A DNA stretch of 10,053 nucleotides from contig JAQIWT010001630.1 of the NCBI GenBank assembly GCA_034696485.1, forward strand, positions 1 to 10,053. Reading direction: 5' to 3'. Shown one piece after another: positions 1 to 8,358 of the stretch. This DNA comes from Isohypsibius dastychi. Its lineage: Eukaryota > Tardigrada > Eutardigrada > Parachela > Isohypsibiidae. Positions within the stretch are counted from its first letter, which is position 1. The number at the start of each line of letters is the position of its first letter. Under the pieces are notes generated by a model that saw only the letters and a program-made list of their open reading frames with translations, was not told the origin of the DNA and did not search any database. A program made the position numbers and the translations under genes.

Positions 1-9
1 GAGACCAGG

Positions 10-28
10 CAGAGCCGAAAAGGCTCTG
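10..28. repeat. Short perfect hairpin in 5' flank
   Basis: A 7-base stem (CAGAGCC / GGCTCTG) flanks a GAAAA loop, about 185 bases upstream of the first gene. It could be part of a 5' UTR or of an upstream transcript cut by the window edge. No known RNA family is recognised, and it may be chance. The rest of bases 1-213 shows no coding exon that I can support. Confidence 0.3.
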
Positions 29-213
29 GTTAGTCACAATCGGTCAAAAGATCACTCAGTTACTGAAGAGTTAAACAATAAGTTCTGTCATGTTCTGTAA
101 TTTCTCCTTTATCGGGAGTGCGGTTTCGCAAATTGTCGCGTGGATACGCTACGAATCAATTTGTATTTTGCAAAATAATCAATGCCTGTTCCGTAAACAT
201 CGCTTGAATCAGT

Positions 214-1117
214 ATGACCGAACAGCGTCGAAAGTCGAAAAAAGGTGACAAACTCGGCGATGTCGGTTTGAAGGACCTTAATTTGCGACCTGTGTCCGGA
301 GGACTTCGACGCGGAAAGCAAAATGAAACCGAGGATAAAGAAAAAGAAACTCATCTTCATCACGCATTACCCACTTCTGGACCAGGACAAGCTATATCCC
401 AAGCAGGGCCAGAATTAATCATTCCGGTGAAAACGAAGGATGTCCCAGCAGCGGAGACCCCGTTTGTGGATACGCCTAGGCTAGACAGTCCACACTCATT
501 GGGCCCTCAATCCAACCTGATAAAAGTTAGTCTCACAAAATTTCTAATTATAAATTAATTATGAAACTAAAAATAAAACTCAAATAAAAAAATGAAAATT
601 AAAATTTGGAATTAAAAGATGGGTATTTCCTGGATTTTGTTATTATGCCGATATGTTTTCAGTCGATTTTTCACAGTGCGCATAAATTAATGAATTGTTT
701 TGGTTTTAGAGTCTGTTCAAAAAGAAATTCCAGCGTGAAGATTTTGTTATCCAACTGATGCAAGAAGGGATGATAGAAGGGGTCCTGAATTTAATCGGTC
801 AGGTTGCCCAGTTTTATTTAAAAGGCCTTCCAGCCGGAAAGGTCATCGATGAGTTAGCGAAGCTTATTAACCGCGAACAAGGCGCTCAGCAGGAAATGCA
901 TGCAAAAATAGCAGCAGCTGAACAAGAGCTCCAAGTACAATTGGGTATCTTATCGCAATTACAACAAGAGCATGATGAACTGAAAAAAATGGAGGAAACA
1001 CGGGCGCAGAAGATTTCGGCTCAGGCCGCCGATTCATCCGACGCGAAACATTTGGGCGATGACAAATCAAAAAAACTCAAAGCCGTACAGAGCAAAACAA
1101 CACCACGGAAAAAATAA
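214..1117 (+). CDS. Two-exon gene for an unrecognised basic coiled-coil protein, 239 aa
   Basis: Exons are 214-525 and 710-1117, joined in phase 0 by a 184-base intron with donor GTTAGT and acceptor TTTTAG. An in-frame TGA at 205-207 makes 214 the first usable ATG unless there is a further 5' exon. Residues 1-104 are polar, Lys/Arg/Glu-rich and then Pro/Ser-rich, and look disordered. Residues about 105-160 form an amphipathic region beginning SLFKKKFQREDF and running through alternating hydrophobics. Residues about 150-210 are Gln/Glu/Lys-rich with leucine spacing typical of a coiled coil (for example ILSQLQQEHDELKKMEE). The last 20 residues are strongly basic and end TPRKK. There is no signal peptide or membrane segment, so an intracellular protein is inferred. 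I do not recognise the family and assign no function. Its 3' end faces the TIA-like gene at very short distance. Confidence 0.8.
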
Positions 1118-1145
1118 TCCGATATATGTCTCTGATACGATAATT

Positions 1146-2604
1146 CTACATGGAATAAAATGGCGCCTGGAAATACGGAAAGGAAATATGGTAATTGCCG
1201 ATATTCGCCGCAATCTGAGTTGGAGTCGCTCCCAAAAATGGCCAGTTTTGCGGCGGAAGTGCTGAAGGATAAAACGGTGGAGCCATTTCCGGCGGATAAA
1301 CGGGAATCACGGATTTTGACAACTACAGAAATTGTGACTTGGAAAATTTGTTTGAGAACCGAAAATGACATCTCGGTACCTTCAGATAATGTGGATCGCG
1401 AATTTCTTTGCCCCAAGAACATCGGACCAAATAGTTGTTTATTTCGCTGTTATGGATTCCCAAAATGGCGCTGGCTGCACTCTCCCGGGTTGCGTAACGC
1501 ACGAAGGCATAACCTTTTTCTTGGAATAATCGAATTTCCATTAGTGGACCGTACATGGCGCACATTCCGCGTACAAATTCAGCTGTGATAAATGTTCAAG
1601 TAATTAAAGTATAGAACATGGTTATTACTGTTTAGAAACTTCATGGCCTTTTTTTGTTTTGCTGTTGATTTTCTTGTTTTGTTTTATCCTTCAACTTTAA
1701 ATTACCGTTAAAATTCTGTCCCAATCCACCGATGTAAATGGTGGAATTAAATGGAGAAGCCTGAGACAAGACTGGAAAGAAAATTATTATACACAATTCG
1801 GTGCAAAAAACGAGTTAGTGACCTTCATTAAATGAGAGCGGATGGGAAGGATCGCGCTTAAAGGCCAAGCTCGTACGGATTTTGCGTCCACCAATGCATT
1901 GCTCATTTGTTTGGGCAATCGCTTCTTCCGCATCCTAAAGGTTAAGGGTAAATTACTAATCTAGAGAAGTTTCTTCGAAAAAAGGGTGTTGTTAATTGGA
2001 ACGAACCTCGTTTTTTGCGAAACGAACGAAACCGAAACATTTTGATTTCTGGGTTAGCGGATCGCGGATCACCCGGCAGTCACTGAAATGACCGAATATT
2101 GTACATTTGTAGTAAAAAATATGTTGTAAAATATGGTGCCGATTTGTGTTGTGTATGAAATCTTAGAAATATTGCTTTCGAATTCTAAATACTTGTAAAC
2201 AAATTTTGGGACCTATTAATTTAAGAAATGTCCTACTTTCGGTTATTGGCCTGTTTTCTTTGTTTTAATAAGACAACTATTACAACAAAATCTTATTCAG
2301 TTTGGTTCCATAAATTAACACTCACAGTACAGGTCCAAAATTCGAAAAATACTCCCGCAAATTGTCTTCCGTCAGATGGGGTGGTAAGTCACCGACAAAC
2401 ACTTGATGAGGTGCTGTTCCTGAAACATGATTCCACAATGCTCAAAACCAAGTCGTTAAATCGAATACCGTGTGATTATTCATTTATCACCGTGGCTGAA
2501 TCAAATTTTCGTTGTTTCTGAAAACCAGAAAAGGTGTGCTTCATTGTCAAATATTTACCTGCGCTGTCCATTCGCTCCATTAAAGAGAGCCTCGATGCGT
2601 CCAT
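1146..2604 (-). CDS. TIA-1/TIAR/Rox8-like RNA-binding protein with two RRMs, 257 aa
   Basis: Minus-strand exons in order are 2604-2559, 2419-2326, 2082-2007, 1934-1823, 1771-1706, 1582-1380 and 1322-1146. All have GT-AG borders and matching phases, totalling 774 bases with the stop. Residues 1-20 are a short leader beginning MDASRLSLMERMDSAG. The first RRM (about 21-97) has RNP2 VFVGDL (22-27) and RNP1 KCFGFVRF (61-68), followed by the TIA-type signature GGRKIRTSLAFKR. The second RRM (about 120-190) has RNP2 IYIGGL (121-126), RNP1 KGYAFVRY (154-161) and the family ending RCSWGKE. The tail (about 200-257) is rich in Pro, Phe and Tyr and ends FYSM, like a short version of the TIA low-complexity tail. 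These two RRMs correspond to RRM2 and RRM3 of TIA-1, which bind U-rich RNA in splicing, translational repression and stress granules. No RRM1 was found upstream. The start is chosen because this exon joins in frame to RRM2, but an unseen 5' exon cannot be excluded. Sure of family and exon chain, less so of the start. Confidence 0.9.
1154..1159 (+). terminator. Candidate poly(A) signal (AATAAA) of the coiled-coil gene
   Basis: A canonical AATAAA lies 37 bases after the TAA stop at 1115-1117. If used, cleavage would fall around 1170-1190, inside the last coding exon of the opposite-strand TIA-like gene, giving overlapping antisense 3' ends. This is inferred from position only. Confidence 0.5.
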
Positions 2605-3847
2605 AATTAAAAGAATTTATGATTTCGCCCTGAAAACGAAAACTAAACGAAATCGCCCTTTTCAAAAACAGCTTTGTTGGATGCACTCGTTTATTACTCT
2701 TCACGCAAATGATATTCTGACTAGATGTACTGTTTCTGCGCGAAAAGTGCATTCAAGAAAATTACATGTATATTACCATGTTAATAGTTGTCATTGACGG
2801 GAATATTTAATGCATTAGATTAGAGGAAGAGCATAAAGTCGGTGGGTTTATATTTGGGCCAGCTCATTTACCATTCAAGGCAGGTTAAATTTGCAGGGGA
2901 ACACGCTCCATTCCATCACATTATATGGGAATGCATTTGCTCTTCGGCTTCCCTTTTTAATCTCTTTTGACTTTTACATTACTTATGAGGCTCTTTGTTT
3001 TGCCGGTTTTAATGAACATGTGAAACTGCGCTGAATATTTCGATACGTTACTATCTTGCAGGTTTATTTCTGAGATATTTTCTATTGTTTTGAAACGGTT
3101 AGACCAGAATATTGAAAACATTTACACATATATCGTTTTTTCTGGAGCTATAATATTGTAGCTGATTTGTACTTTTCAAAGATAACCCTACCCAATTGTC
3201 ATGTACTAAAAAACACATTTTACATCTTTTTTCGAGAGAGCACTTTAAGAACCATGGTTGAAACCTGACGGTGTTATTTAACCATTCGGCTGGTAAAAAT
3301 CTGTGAGTCTCGTTTTCCCAGTGAACGAATCCACATTGCAATTTAAGACATTCTGATATTTTAGATATTCAAACTTTAATGCCGTTTTACATACTTTTCT
3401 TTAATTAAACCTTTAAACCATCACGCACTGCCTTTTGGAGTACAACCATGTTTTTGCGGGTGACATTGTTTTTTGTGGTATTAAATAGATTAACGACGCA
3501 GATGTAATCAGAAAACGCTTCAACTGAACATAATTATTGTTTTGAATTGAATCTCAAAAAGCGAAAACTAGAAAACGTTTGCTGAATTTGCCGAGAGAAA
3601 AACTGGAAATCGATGACAATTTATCAAGTGCAGCTCGTTTCTGAATGCACTGCATTTCTGTTGAAGCAACAAGAAATGATAAGCTGTTGACTTCCGCGCT
3701 CAAAACGAAACGACAACAGGTCATTATATAACATAAATAAAACACGAAAGACCGAGCGAACCATTCCGATTTGATTCTGTAATATTTCTATTTAGAAGCT
3801 CTTCTACCGGGAACTTCATTTTCCCCAAGATTCCAGAACAGGAAAAA
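2605..3847. other. Divergent intergenic region, 1.2 kb
   Basis: This AT-rich spacer lies between the 5' ends of the TIA-like gene (-) and the first dehydrogenase copy (+), so it should hold both promoters. The longest open frames (such as 3099-3341 and 3554-3745, both minus) have no recognisable motif and no exon-like extension. In particular I found no RNP1/RNP2 motif that would supply a missing RRM1. No repeats or mobile-element ends are seen. Confidence 0.5.
3725..3731 (+). promoter_or_regulatory. Candidate TATA box of dehydrogenase copy 1
   Basis: TATATAA lies about 120 bases upstream of the copy-1 start codon, which would leave a 5' UTR of roughly 90 bases. The surrounding DNA is AT-rich, so the match is weak evidence. 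Confidence 0.25.
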
Positions 3848-5454
3848 ATGGCACCGTTGAGATGAGGATTTGTTGGTGCGGGATTGATTTGCAAAGATTT
3901 CGCAAATGCCCTTGCTTCGCTTCCGCGATCTGAACATCAGGTAGGAAAATTCTGTCAAGATATCAACTCAAAGATTATTCAGACTGGGATTATTTATTTG
4001 TTTCTGTAGTTGTTATCAGTTGGCGCAAGCAGTTTGGAAAAGGCACAGGAATTTGCGTCGACCTATGGATTTACCAATGCTTATGGATCCTACGCTGAAA
4101 TTGCAGCAGATCCGGATGTTGGTAAAACGAAAGAGTAGAAACAATTCTTCTCTAGATTTGATCAAACGGATCGCCGTTCATTTTTGTTTGCAGAGCCATG
4201 AAATAAATTTGTTATTTCTTACAGATGTTGTTTATGTTGGAACAATCATGACAAACCACTATGAGCTGTCCAAGATGATGCTGGAGAACAACAAACATGT
4301 TCTGTGTGAAAAAGTTTTGACATTGATGCTGGAACATACAACCGAACTTGTCAAAATTGCCAACGAAAAGAAAAGATTTTTTCAAGAGGTACTGGTTCGA
4401 TGTCCATTTGAAGAGTTCTACACCTTTGGTATTCGCAGCATCTTCCTACATTTTCCATGTTTAGGCCATATGGAGCCGATTTTTCCCGGCTTACAAGAAA
4501 CTAGGCGAGGAAATTAAAGCGGGAACAATTGGGGAAGTCAAACTGGTCACCGTCCAGTTCGGGTTTAATTACGAGAAAACCGGGATTGCCGGCGTGACCA
4601 ATTTCAGGCGTTTGGTCGAGAAAAAATTAGGGGGTGGAACAATGGCGGATATTGGGGTAGTTTAATTAAAATACCAAGCTTATTTATTTGCTTGATGATA
4701 ATTTACAATCGACATTAAGTTTTAACGTAGGTTTACGCTGCACAATTCGTGTTAGCGGTTTACGGACCGGAAATGCCCGATACAGTCAAGGCGGTCGGAA
4801 TTATGAATGACGACGGTGAGTGCCGAACTGCCGGTATTTTTCAACATGTCATAGTAATAATTATTACAAAAAGCAATAAATTTTCCCGTATGCTATTTGA
4901 TTTAATTTGAGCATGCTGGGAATTTTATGCTTTCAGGTTGTGATATGTCGTTGGGAATTCTACTTCAGTATAAGGATGGACGGATAGCTCAAATATCCAC
5001 CACATTTTTTGCTGACGTTCCATCCGAAGGCGTTGCTTACGGAAGCAATGGAACAATCAAAGTAAAAATGAGAAATCTAATTCATGCAATCACAATAATT
5101 TCATTAAAACATTGCCATTATAATATTTTCATATTCAGGAACTTTTTGCATTATTTGAGTGCTTTGTCTTATTTTTTTCAATATTTTAACCAGATTCCGC
5201 ACCCTTTTTGGGCGCCACCGCAAATCATTGTCAACGGAGAAACTTCTACAACGCCACTTCCGAAATGCGCAAAGAAAATGAATTTTACAAACAGCGAGGG
5301 TTTGGTCTATGAAGCGCAGGAAGTTCGGCGATGCATCGAAGAGGGACTTCTGGAAAGTCCGTTTCTCACCCACCAAGAGAGCATCACCATTGCTGCTATC
5401 TCCGATAAAGTTCGCGAACAAGTTGGAGTTTCGTATGCCGAATTATACCAATGA
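3848..5454 (+). pseudogene. Dihydrodiol dehydrogenase-like gene, copy 1, interrupted by in-frame TGA at codon 6
   Basis: Seven exons, 3848-3940, 4010-4121, 4225-4388, 4465-4656, 4731-4815, 4937-5061 and 5194-5454, give 344 codons with the stop. All six introns are GT-AG and occupy the same positions as in copy 2. The product matches trans-1,2-dihydrobenzene-1,2-diol dehydrogenase (Gfo/Idh/MocA family), an NADP-dependent oxidoreductase. It has an N-terminal Rossmann strand-turn (GFVGAGLICKDF), PRSEHQ, an AYGSYAEIA segment, CEKV (catalytic Lys at 98), [10 protein letters not shown] (from 124), GGGTMADIGVY (Asp185, Tyr189) and a C-terminal alpha/beta domain ending SYAELYQ. Expected length is about 335 residues, so it is full size. 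The defect is TGA at 3863-3865, where copy 2 and the family have Trp. The next in-frame Met is near residue 77, which would lose the dinucleotide-binding site. With every other codon and splice site intact, this is either a very recent pseudogene, a sequencing error, a polymorphism or a recoded gene. Family identity is near certain; pseudogene status is moderate. Confidence 0.8.
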
Positions 5455-5627
5455 AAAGGGAATTTGGCTTCTTGAAAACAATCACTTAATTTATATTATG
5501 TCTTGTTGTGTGATAAGATTATCTGTTCTATTTATAAAATGACCTTTAATTACTGAATAGTCTTTCAGTTAACTCGTACAATTTGTGTTTTTCCGTGTAA
5601 AACAGTGCTCCGGAACAAAACATCGTG

Positions 5628-5881
5628 TCATCCCAAATAATACTTGAATGGAAAACCGGAGTGGTAATCACCTGAACCATTTGAACTTGTCACTGTAATT
5701 TCTTTCTTGAGATGCAAATAGGACAATTGAAATTCGTCTTTCTGTAATTCTGGCTGATGATAAAAATTTCTTATCAATTCCACTCACCAGTGACTGCGAA
5801 GAGTACGTACAAAACACCTACCGTGGTTCGGTCAGTTTGTCCATTGCTGTTTATCATAAACGGATTGTCAGCTTCGTCCAT
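5628..5881 (-). CDS. Possible two-exon small gene, 57 aa, unknown
   Basis: A minus-strand reading of 5881-5822 (start ATG) gives MDEADNPFMINSNGQTDRTT. It is followed by a good donor, GTAGGT, and an 80-base intron ending in TTACAG. The second exon, 5741-5628, is open in phase 0 for 37 codons and ends FPFKYYLG then TGA. An alternative reads through the donor to a later GTGAGT (codons VGVLYVLFAVT, membrane-like) and splices to either of two TTACAG acceptors, giving other short products. Support is two strong splice-site matches and open frames only; no family is recognised. Its stop faces copy 1 (173 bases away) and its start diverges from copy 2 (238 bases between start codons), so it would share a promoter region with copy 2. 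It could be chance. Confidence 0.3.
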
Positions 5882-5964
5882 TGTTAGCTGTAATCAGCTG
5901 TTTCAGAGTCGGCCTTGATCGGTCAAATTTAGCAGCCGCAGTTTTGTTTTGTGAGACGATTTTG

Positions 5965-5974
5965 GTTACGTAAC
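5965..5974. promoter_or_regulatory. Perfect 10-bp palindrome matching a PAR bZIP site
   Basis: GTTACGTAAC is a perfect palindrome and matches the PAR bZIP/E4BP4 consensus RTTAYGTAAY at every base. It sits 145 bases upstream of the copy-2 start codon, in a position suitable for a promoter or 5' UTR. In animals PAR bZIP factors regulate detoxification genes among others, which would suit a dihydrodiol dehydrogenase. Binding here is inference, and one match in 10 kb can arise by chance. Confidence 0.3.
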
Positions 5975-6119
5975 ACGAGTAAGCGCTCACATCTGATTTG
6001 GGTCTGGCTCTGGCCTGCTCGAAATCACACAGAACGTTCTGCTCGTCAAACAGGTTTTCATTTCGCTCCTGCAGTAATTTGCTTCCCGTGTTCTGCGTTC
6101 ACCGGCCTGATCCGGAAAA

Positions 6120-8358
6120 ATGGTAGCATTGAGATGGGGATTTGTCGGTGCTGGGATGATCTGCAAGGATTTTGCAACTGCTCTTGCTTCTCTTCCGCGT
6201 TCCGAACACCAGGTACGTTTGTGTTTAAATTTTCATATTTACCACGTATCACGATTGTGCAGATAGCAAACAGTATGTTTCAATAGTTGCATGCGGTCGG
6301 AGCAAGCAGCTTGGAAAAGGCTCAGGAATTTGCGACGACATATGGATTCGCAAAAGCTTATGGATCTTACGCTGAAATTGCAACAGATCCGGATGTTGGT
6401 GAGTTTAGTCTGGACTCTGGATTGTCTTTATGGCAGTGGAGAATAAATTACGAAATTGCGGAAATGTTAATGAGAATTTGCTTCGAAGTCAAGAGATTAT
6501 TTAGTGAGAGACATAATATATCCATTTGCAAAATTTTTTTACGCTTACATCTAGTTTTCAATTTGATACAAAACAAATAAAAACTAACTCAACCGAATAT
6601 GATTTAAAATGTTACTCTAATTCTTGAAATAATCTGTAGCTACTGCCAACCGATTACCAAAAACAACTAGTAAATTGTGAAGACGGCTAATGCATGTTTT
6701 GGTACGCTGGCTAAAGCTACATTAGATTACAATAATGAATAAAGTTTAATAAATGTTACCGGGATAGTAAAGGTCAATTTATATTTCTAGATAATCGCTA
6801 TTATTATCAGACATATTTTGTGTCAGATAAATTTGAACGAAAATTCTAATTCATATTAAATTCCATTTTTTATCATCCGCTGTTTTATCCGAGTTCAGAA
6901 GTCCAAAATTTAAGTCACGTTATTTCTGCGTTCTGCCACGAGCGTTTGTTATATCAGTAACGTTTCATTGATATCCAACTATTTTCAGACATTGTTTACG
7001 TGGGAACCATCATGACGAACCATTACGAACTATCAAAACTGATGTTGGAGAACAACAAGCATGTTCTGTGTGAAAAAGTTTTAACCCTACTGCTGGAACA
7101 CACAACAGAACTAGTGAAGCTTGCGCGAGAAAAGAAGCGATTTTTCCAAGAGGTACATATACATTCCACAAGGATTCCCTTATGACGAATCGAACTGTTT
7201 ATTTTCACACGTCTAGGCCATATGGAGCCGATTCTTTCCGGCTTACAAAACACTTCGCGAAGAAATTAAAGCGGGAACCATCGGGGAAATCAAACTTGTC
7301 ACCGTTCAATTTGGGTTCAATTATGAAAAGACCGGCAGATCGGATCTCACGAGATTGGTTGAGAAGAAACTCGGCGGAGGCACGATGCCGGATATCGGAG
7401 TAAACATCAGCTGGTCAACGATTTCGGTGATTCTGGTTAATTTTCTCGTTGTTGTTTTCCAGGTTTATGTACTCCAAGCCGCACTGGCAGTTTATGGACC
7501 GGAAATGCCGGAAACTATCAAGGCAGTCGGCATTCTGAACGAAGAAGGTATTCACTGTTAGCGACTCAAAGCAATGTATATAATAAACCGCCAATAAATC
7601 ACAACCGAATTCATGTGCTCTTGAAGCATCGTCTCATACTTGCTAAAATCTCGGGTTGGACACGAGGTAATTTTTTCTTGCTTTTTAGGATGTGATTTGT
7701 CGTGCGGAATAGTTCTTCAATATAAGGATGGCCGCATGGCTCAGCTGACCACAACCTTCCTTGCTGACATTCAATCGGAAGCCGTGGCCTATGGGAGCAA
7801 TGGTTCAATCAAAGTGAGCATCGAAATATTCCCAAATAACCATTTTCAAACCAGATTCATATTTCATTTCAAGCATTCGAGCTTCTCGAACCGGGGTTCT
7901 AATTTAGAACAATGCGACAACAAACAAAAATGGATTTTTTGAAATGAAACTTTCCTTTGTTTTTTGAAATTAGTGACACCATTGTTTGTTTCTTGTCTTC
8001 GATTTGATTTTTCTTTGATAATGGTAGAAAACACCTGTTGAAGTTGTGAAGAGATATTCTCGAATTTAACCAACACGGTTTTGGTTTTCGATTACAGATT
8101 CCCCATCCGTTCTGGGCGTCTCCAAAAATCATCATCAACGGAGAAACGACCGAAGTCCCGCTTCCAACATGTGTTAGAAAAATGAACTTCAGCAGTAGCG
8201 AAGGTTTGGTTTACGAAGCCCAGGAAGTCCACCGCTGCGTCAGCAAAGGACTCTTGGAAAGCCCATTCATGACGCATGAAGAAAGTATCACCATCGCAGC
8301 CATTTCCGACGAAGTCCGCAGACAAATCGGGGTCTCATACGCCGAACTGTATCAGTAA
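6120..8358 (+). CDS. Dihydrodiol dehydrogenase-like oxidoreductase, copy 2, 340 aa
   Basis: Seven exons, 6120-6212, 6287-6398, 6989-7152, 7217-7399, 7463-7547, 7689-7813 and 8098-8358, splice by GT-AG into 1023 bases. The product is the Gfo/Idh/MocA-family trans-1,2-dihydrobenzene-1,2-diol dehydrogenase type, which oxidises aromatic trans-dihydrodiols (and in mammals some sugars) with NADP+ in the cytosol. Residues 1-120 form the Rossmann domain, starting [18 protein letters not shown] with a glycine-rich turn, then [13 protein letters not shown], then HVLCEKV with the presumed catalytic Lys98. [10 protein letters not shown] (124-133) opens the C-terminal domain. [11 protein letters not shown] supplies Asp182 and Tyr186, the equivalents of mammalian Asp176 and Tyr180. 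The end SYAELYQ is complete. Oddities against the mammalian enzyme are Met77 where His76 is expected, and EKV instead of EKP; His80 (His79) is kept. Codon 6 is TGG, which is broken in copy 1. Intron 2 is unusually long (590 bases). The start is the only in-frame ATG before the Rossmann strand. Confidence 0.93.
6399..6988 (+). other. Long intron 2 of dehydrogenase copy 2
   Basis: This 590-base intron runs from donor GTGAGT to acceptor TTTTCAG, against 103 bases for the same intron in copy 1. It is AT-rich, with no exon-like open frame, inverted terminal repeat, recognisable transposon coding sequence or structured RNA that I can see. The extra length may be an old decayed insertion or a regulatory stretch. 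Confidence 0.7.

Larger units (their letters stand above)
3848..8358 (+). repeat. Tandem gene duplication of dihydrodiol dehydrogenase
   Basis: Two direct copies, 3848-5454 and 6120-8358, are separated by 665 bases. All seven exons align one to one, and six have identical lengths (93, 112, 164, 85, 125 and 261 bases). Exon 4 differs by nine bases (192 against 183), a three-codon difference just before [10 protein letters not shown]. Introns have diverged fully in sequence and differ in length: 69/74, 103/590, 76/64, 74/63, 121/141 and 132/284 in copies 1/2. The duplication is therefore not recent, although the nonsense codon in copy 1 may be. Confidence 0.9.

Noticed and set aside
41-50. Ten-base word ATCGGTCAAA shared by the 5' flank and the region near 5920
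   Set aside because: Too short and isolated to mean a common element in 10 kb.
109-363. Minus-strand open frame with a signal-peptide-like start (MMKMSFFFFILGF)
   Set aside because: It is antisense to the Lys/Glu-rich exon 1 of the coiled-coil gene; AAA/GAA codons read backwards give TTT/TTC runs. No splice support.
1160-1588. Plus-strand 142-codon open frame
   Set aside because: It lies opposite the last two exons of the TIA-like gene, whose RRM motifs are unmistakable on the minus strand.
1966-1979. Heat-shock-element-like GAA-TTC-GAA blocks in a TIA-like gene intron
   Set aside because: The third block is out of the required two-base spacing, so it is not a proper three-unit element.
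3099-3341. Minus-strand 80-codon open frame in the intergenic region
   Set aside because: No domain, no exon chain and AT-rich surroundings; length is within chance.
3862-3930. Alternative ATG at 3862 in dehydrogenase copy 1
   Set aside because: It overlaps the TGA but is in another frame and stops before the end of exon 1, so it cannot rescue the protein.
5104-5421. Minus-strand open frame, with a look-alike at 8092-8325
   Set aside because: Both are antisense to the homologous last exons of the two dehydrogenase copies; their similarity only reflects the duplication.
5951-6286. Plus-strand 111-codon open frame
   Set aside because: It reads exon 1 of dehydrogenase copy 2 in the wrong frame; the correct frame gives a clear Rossmann start.
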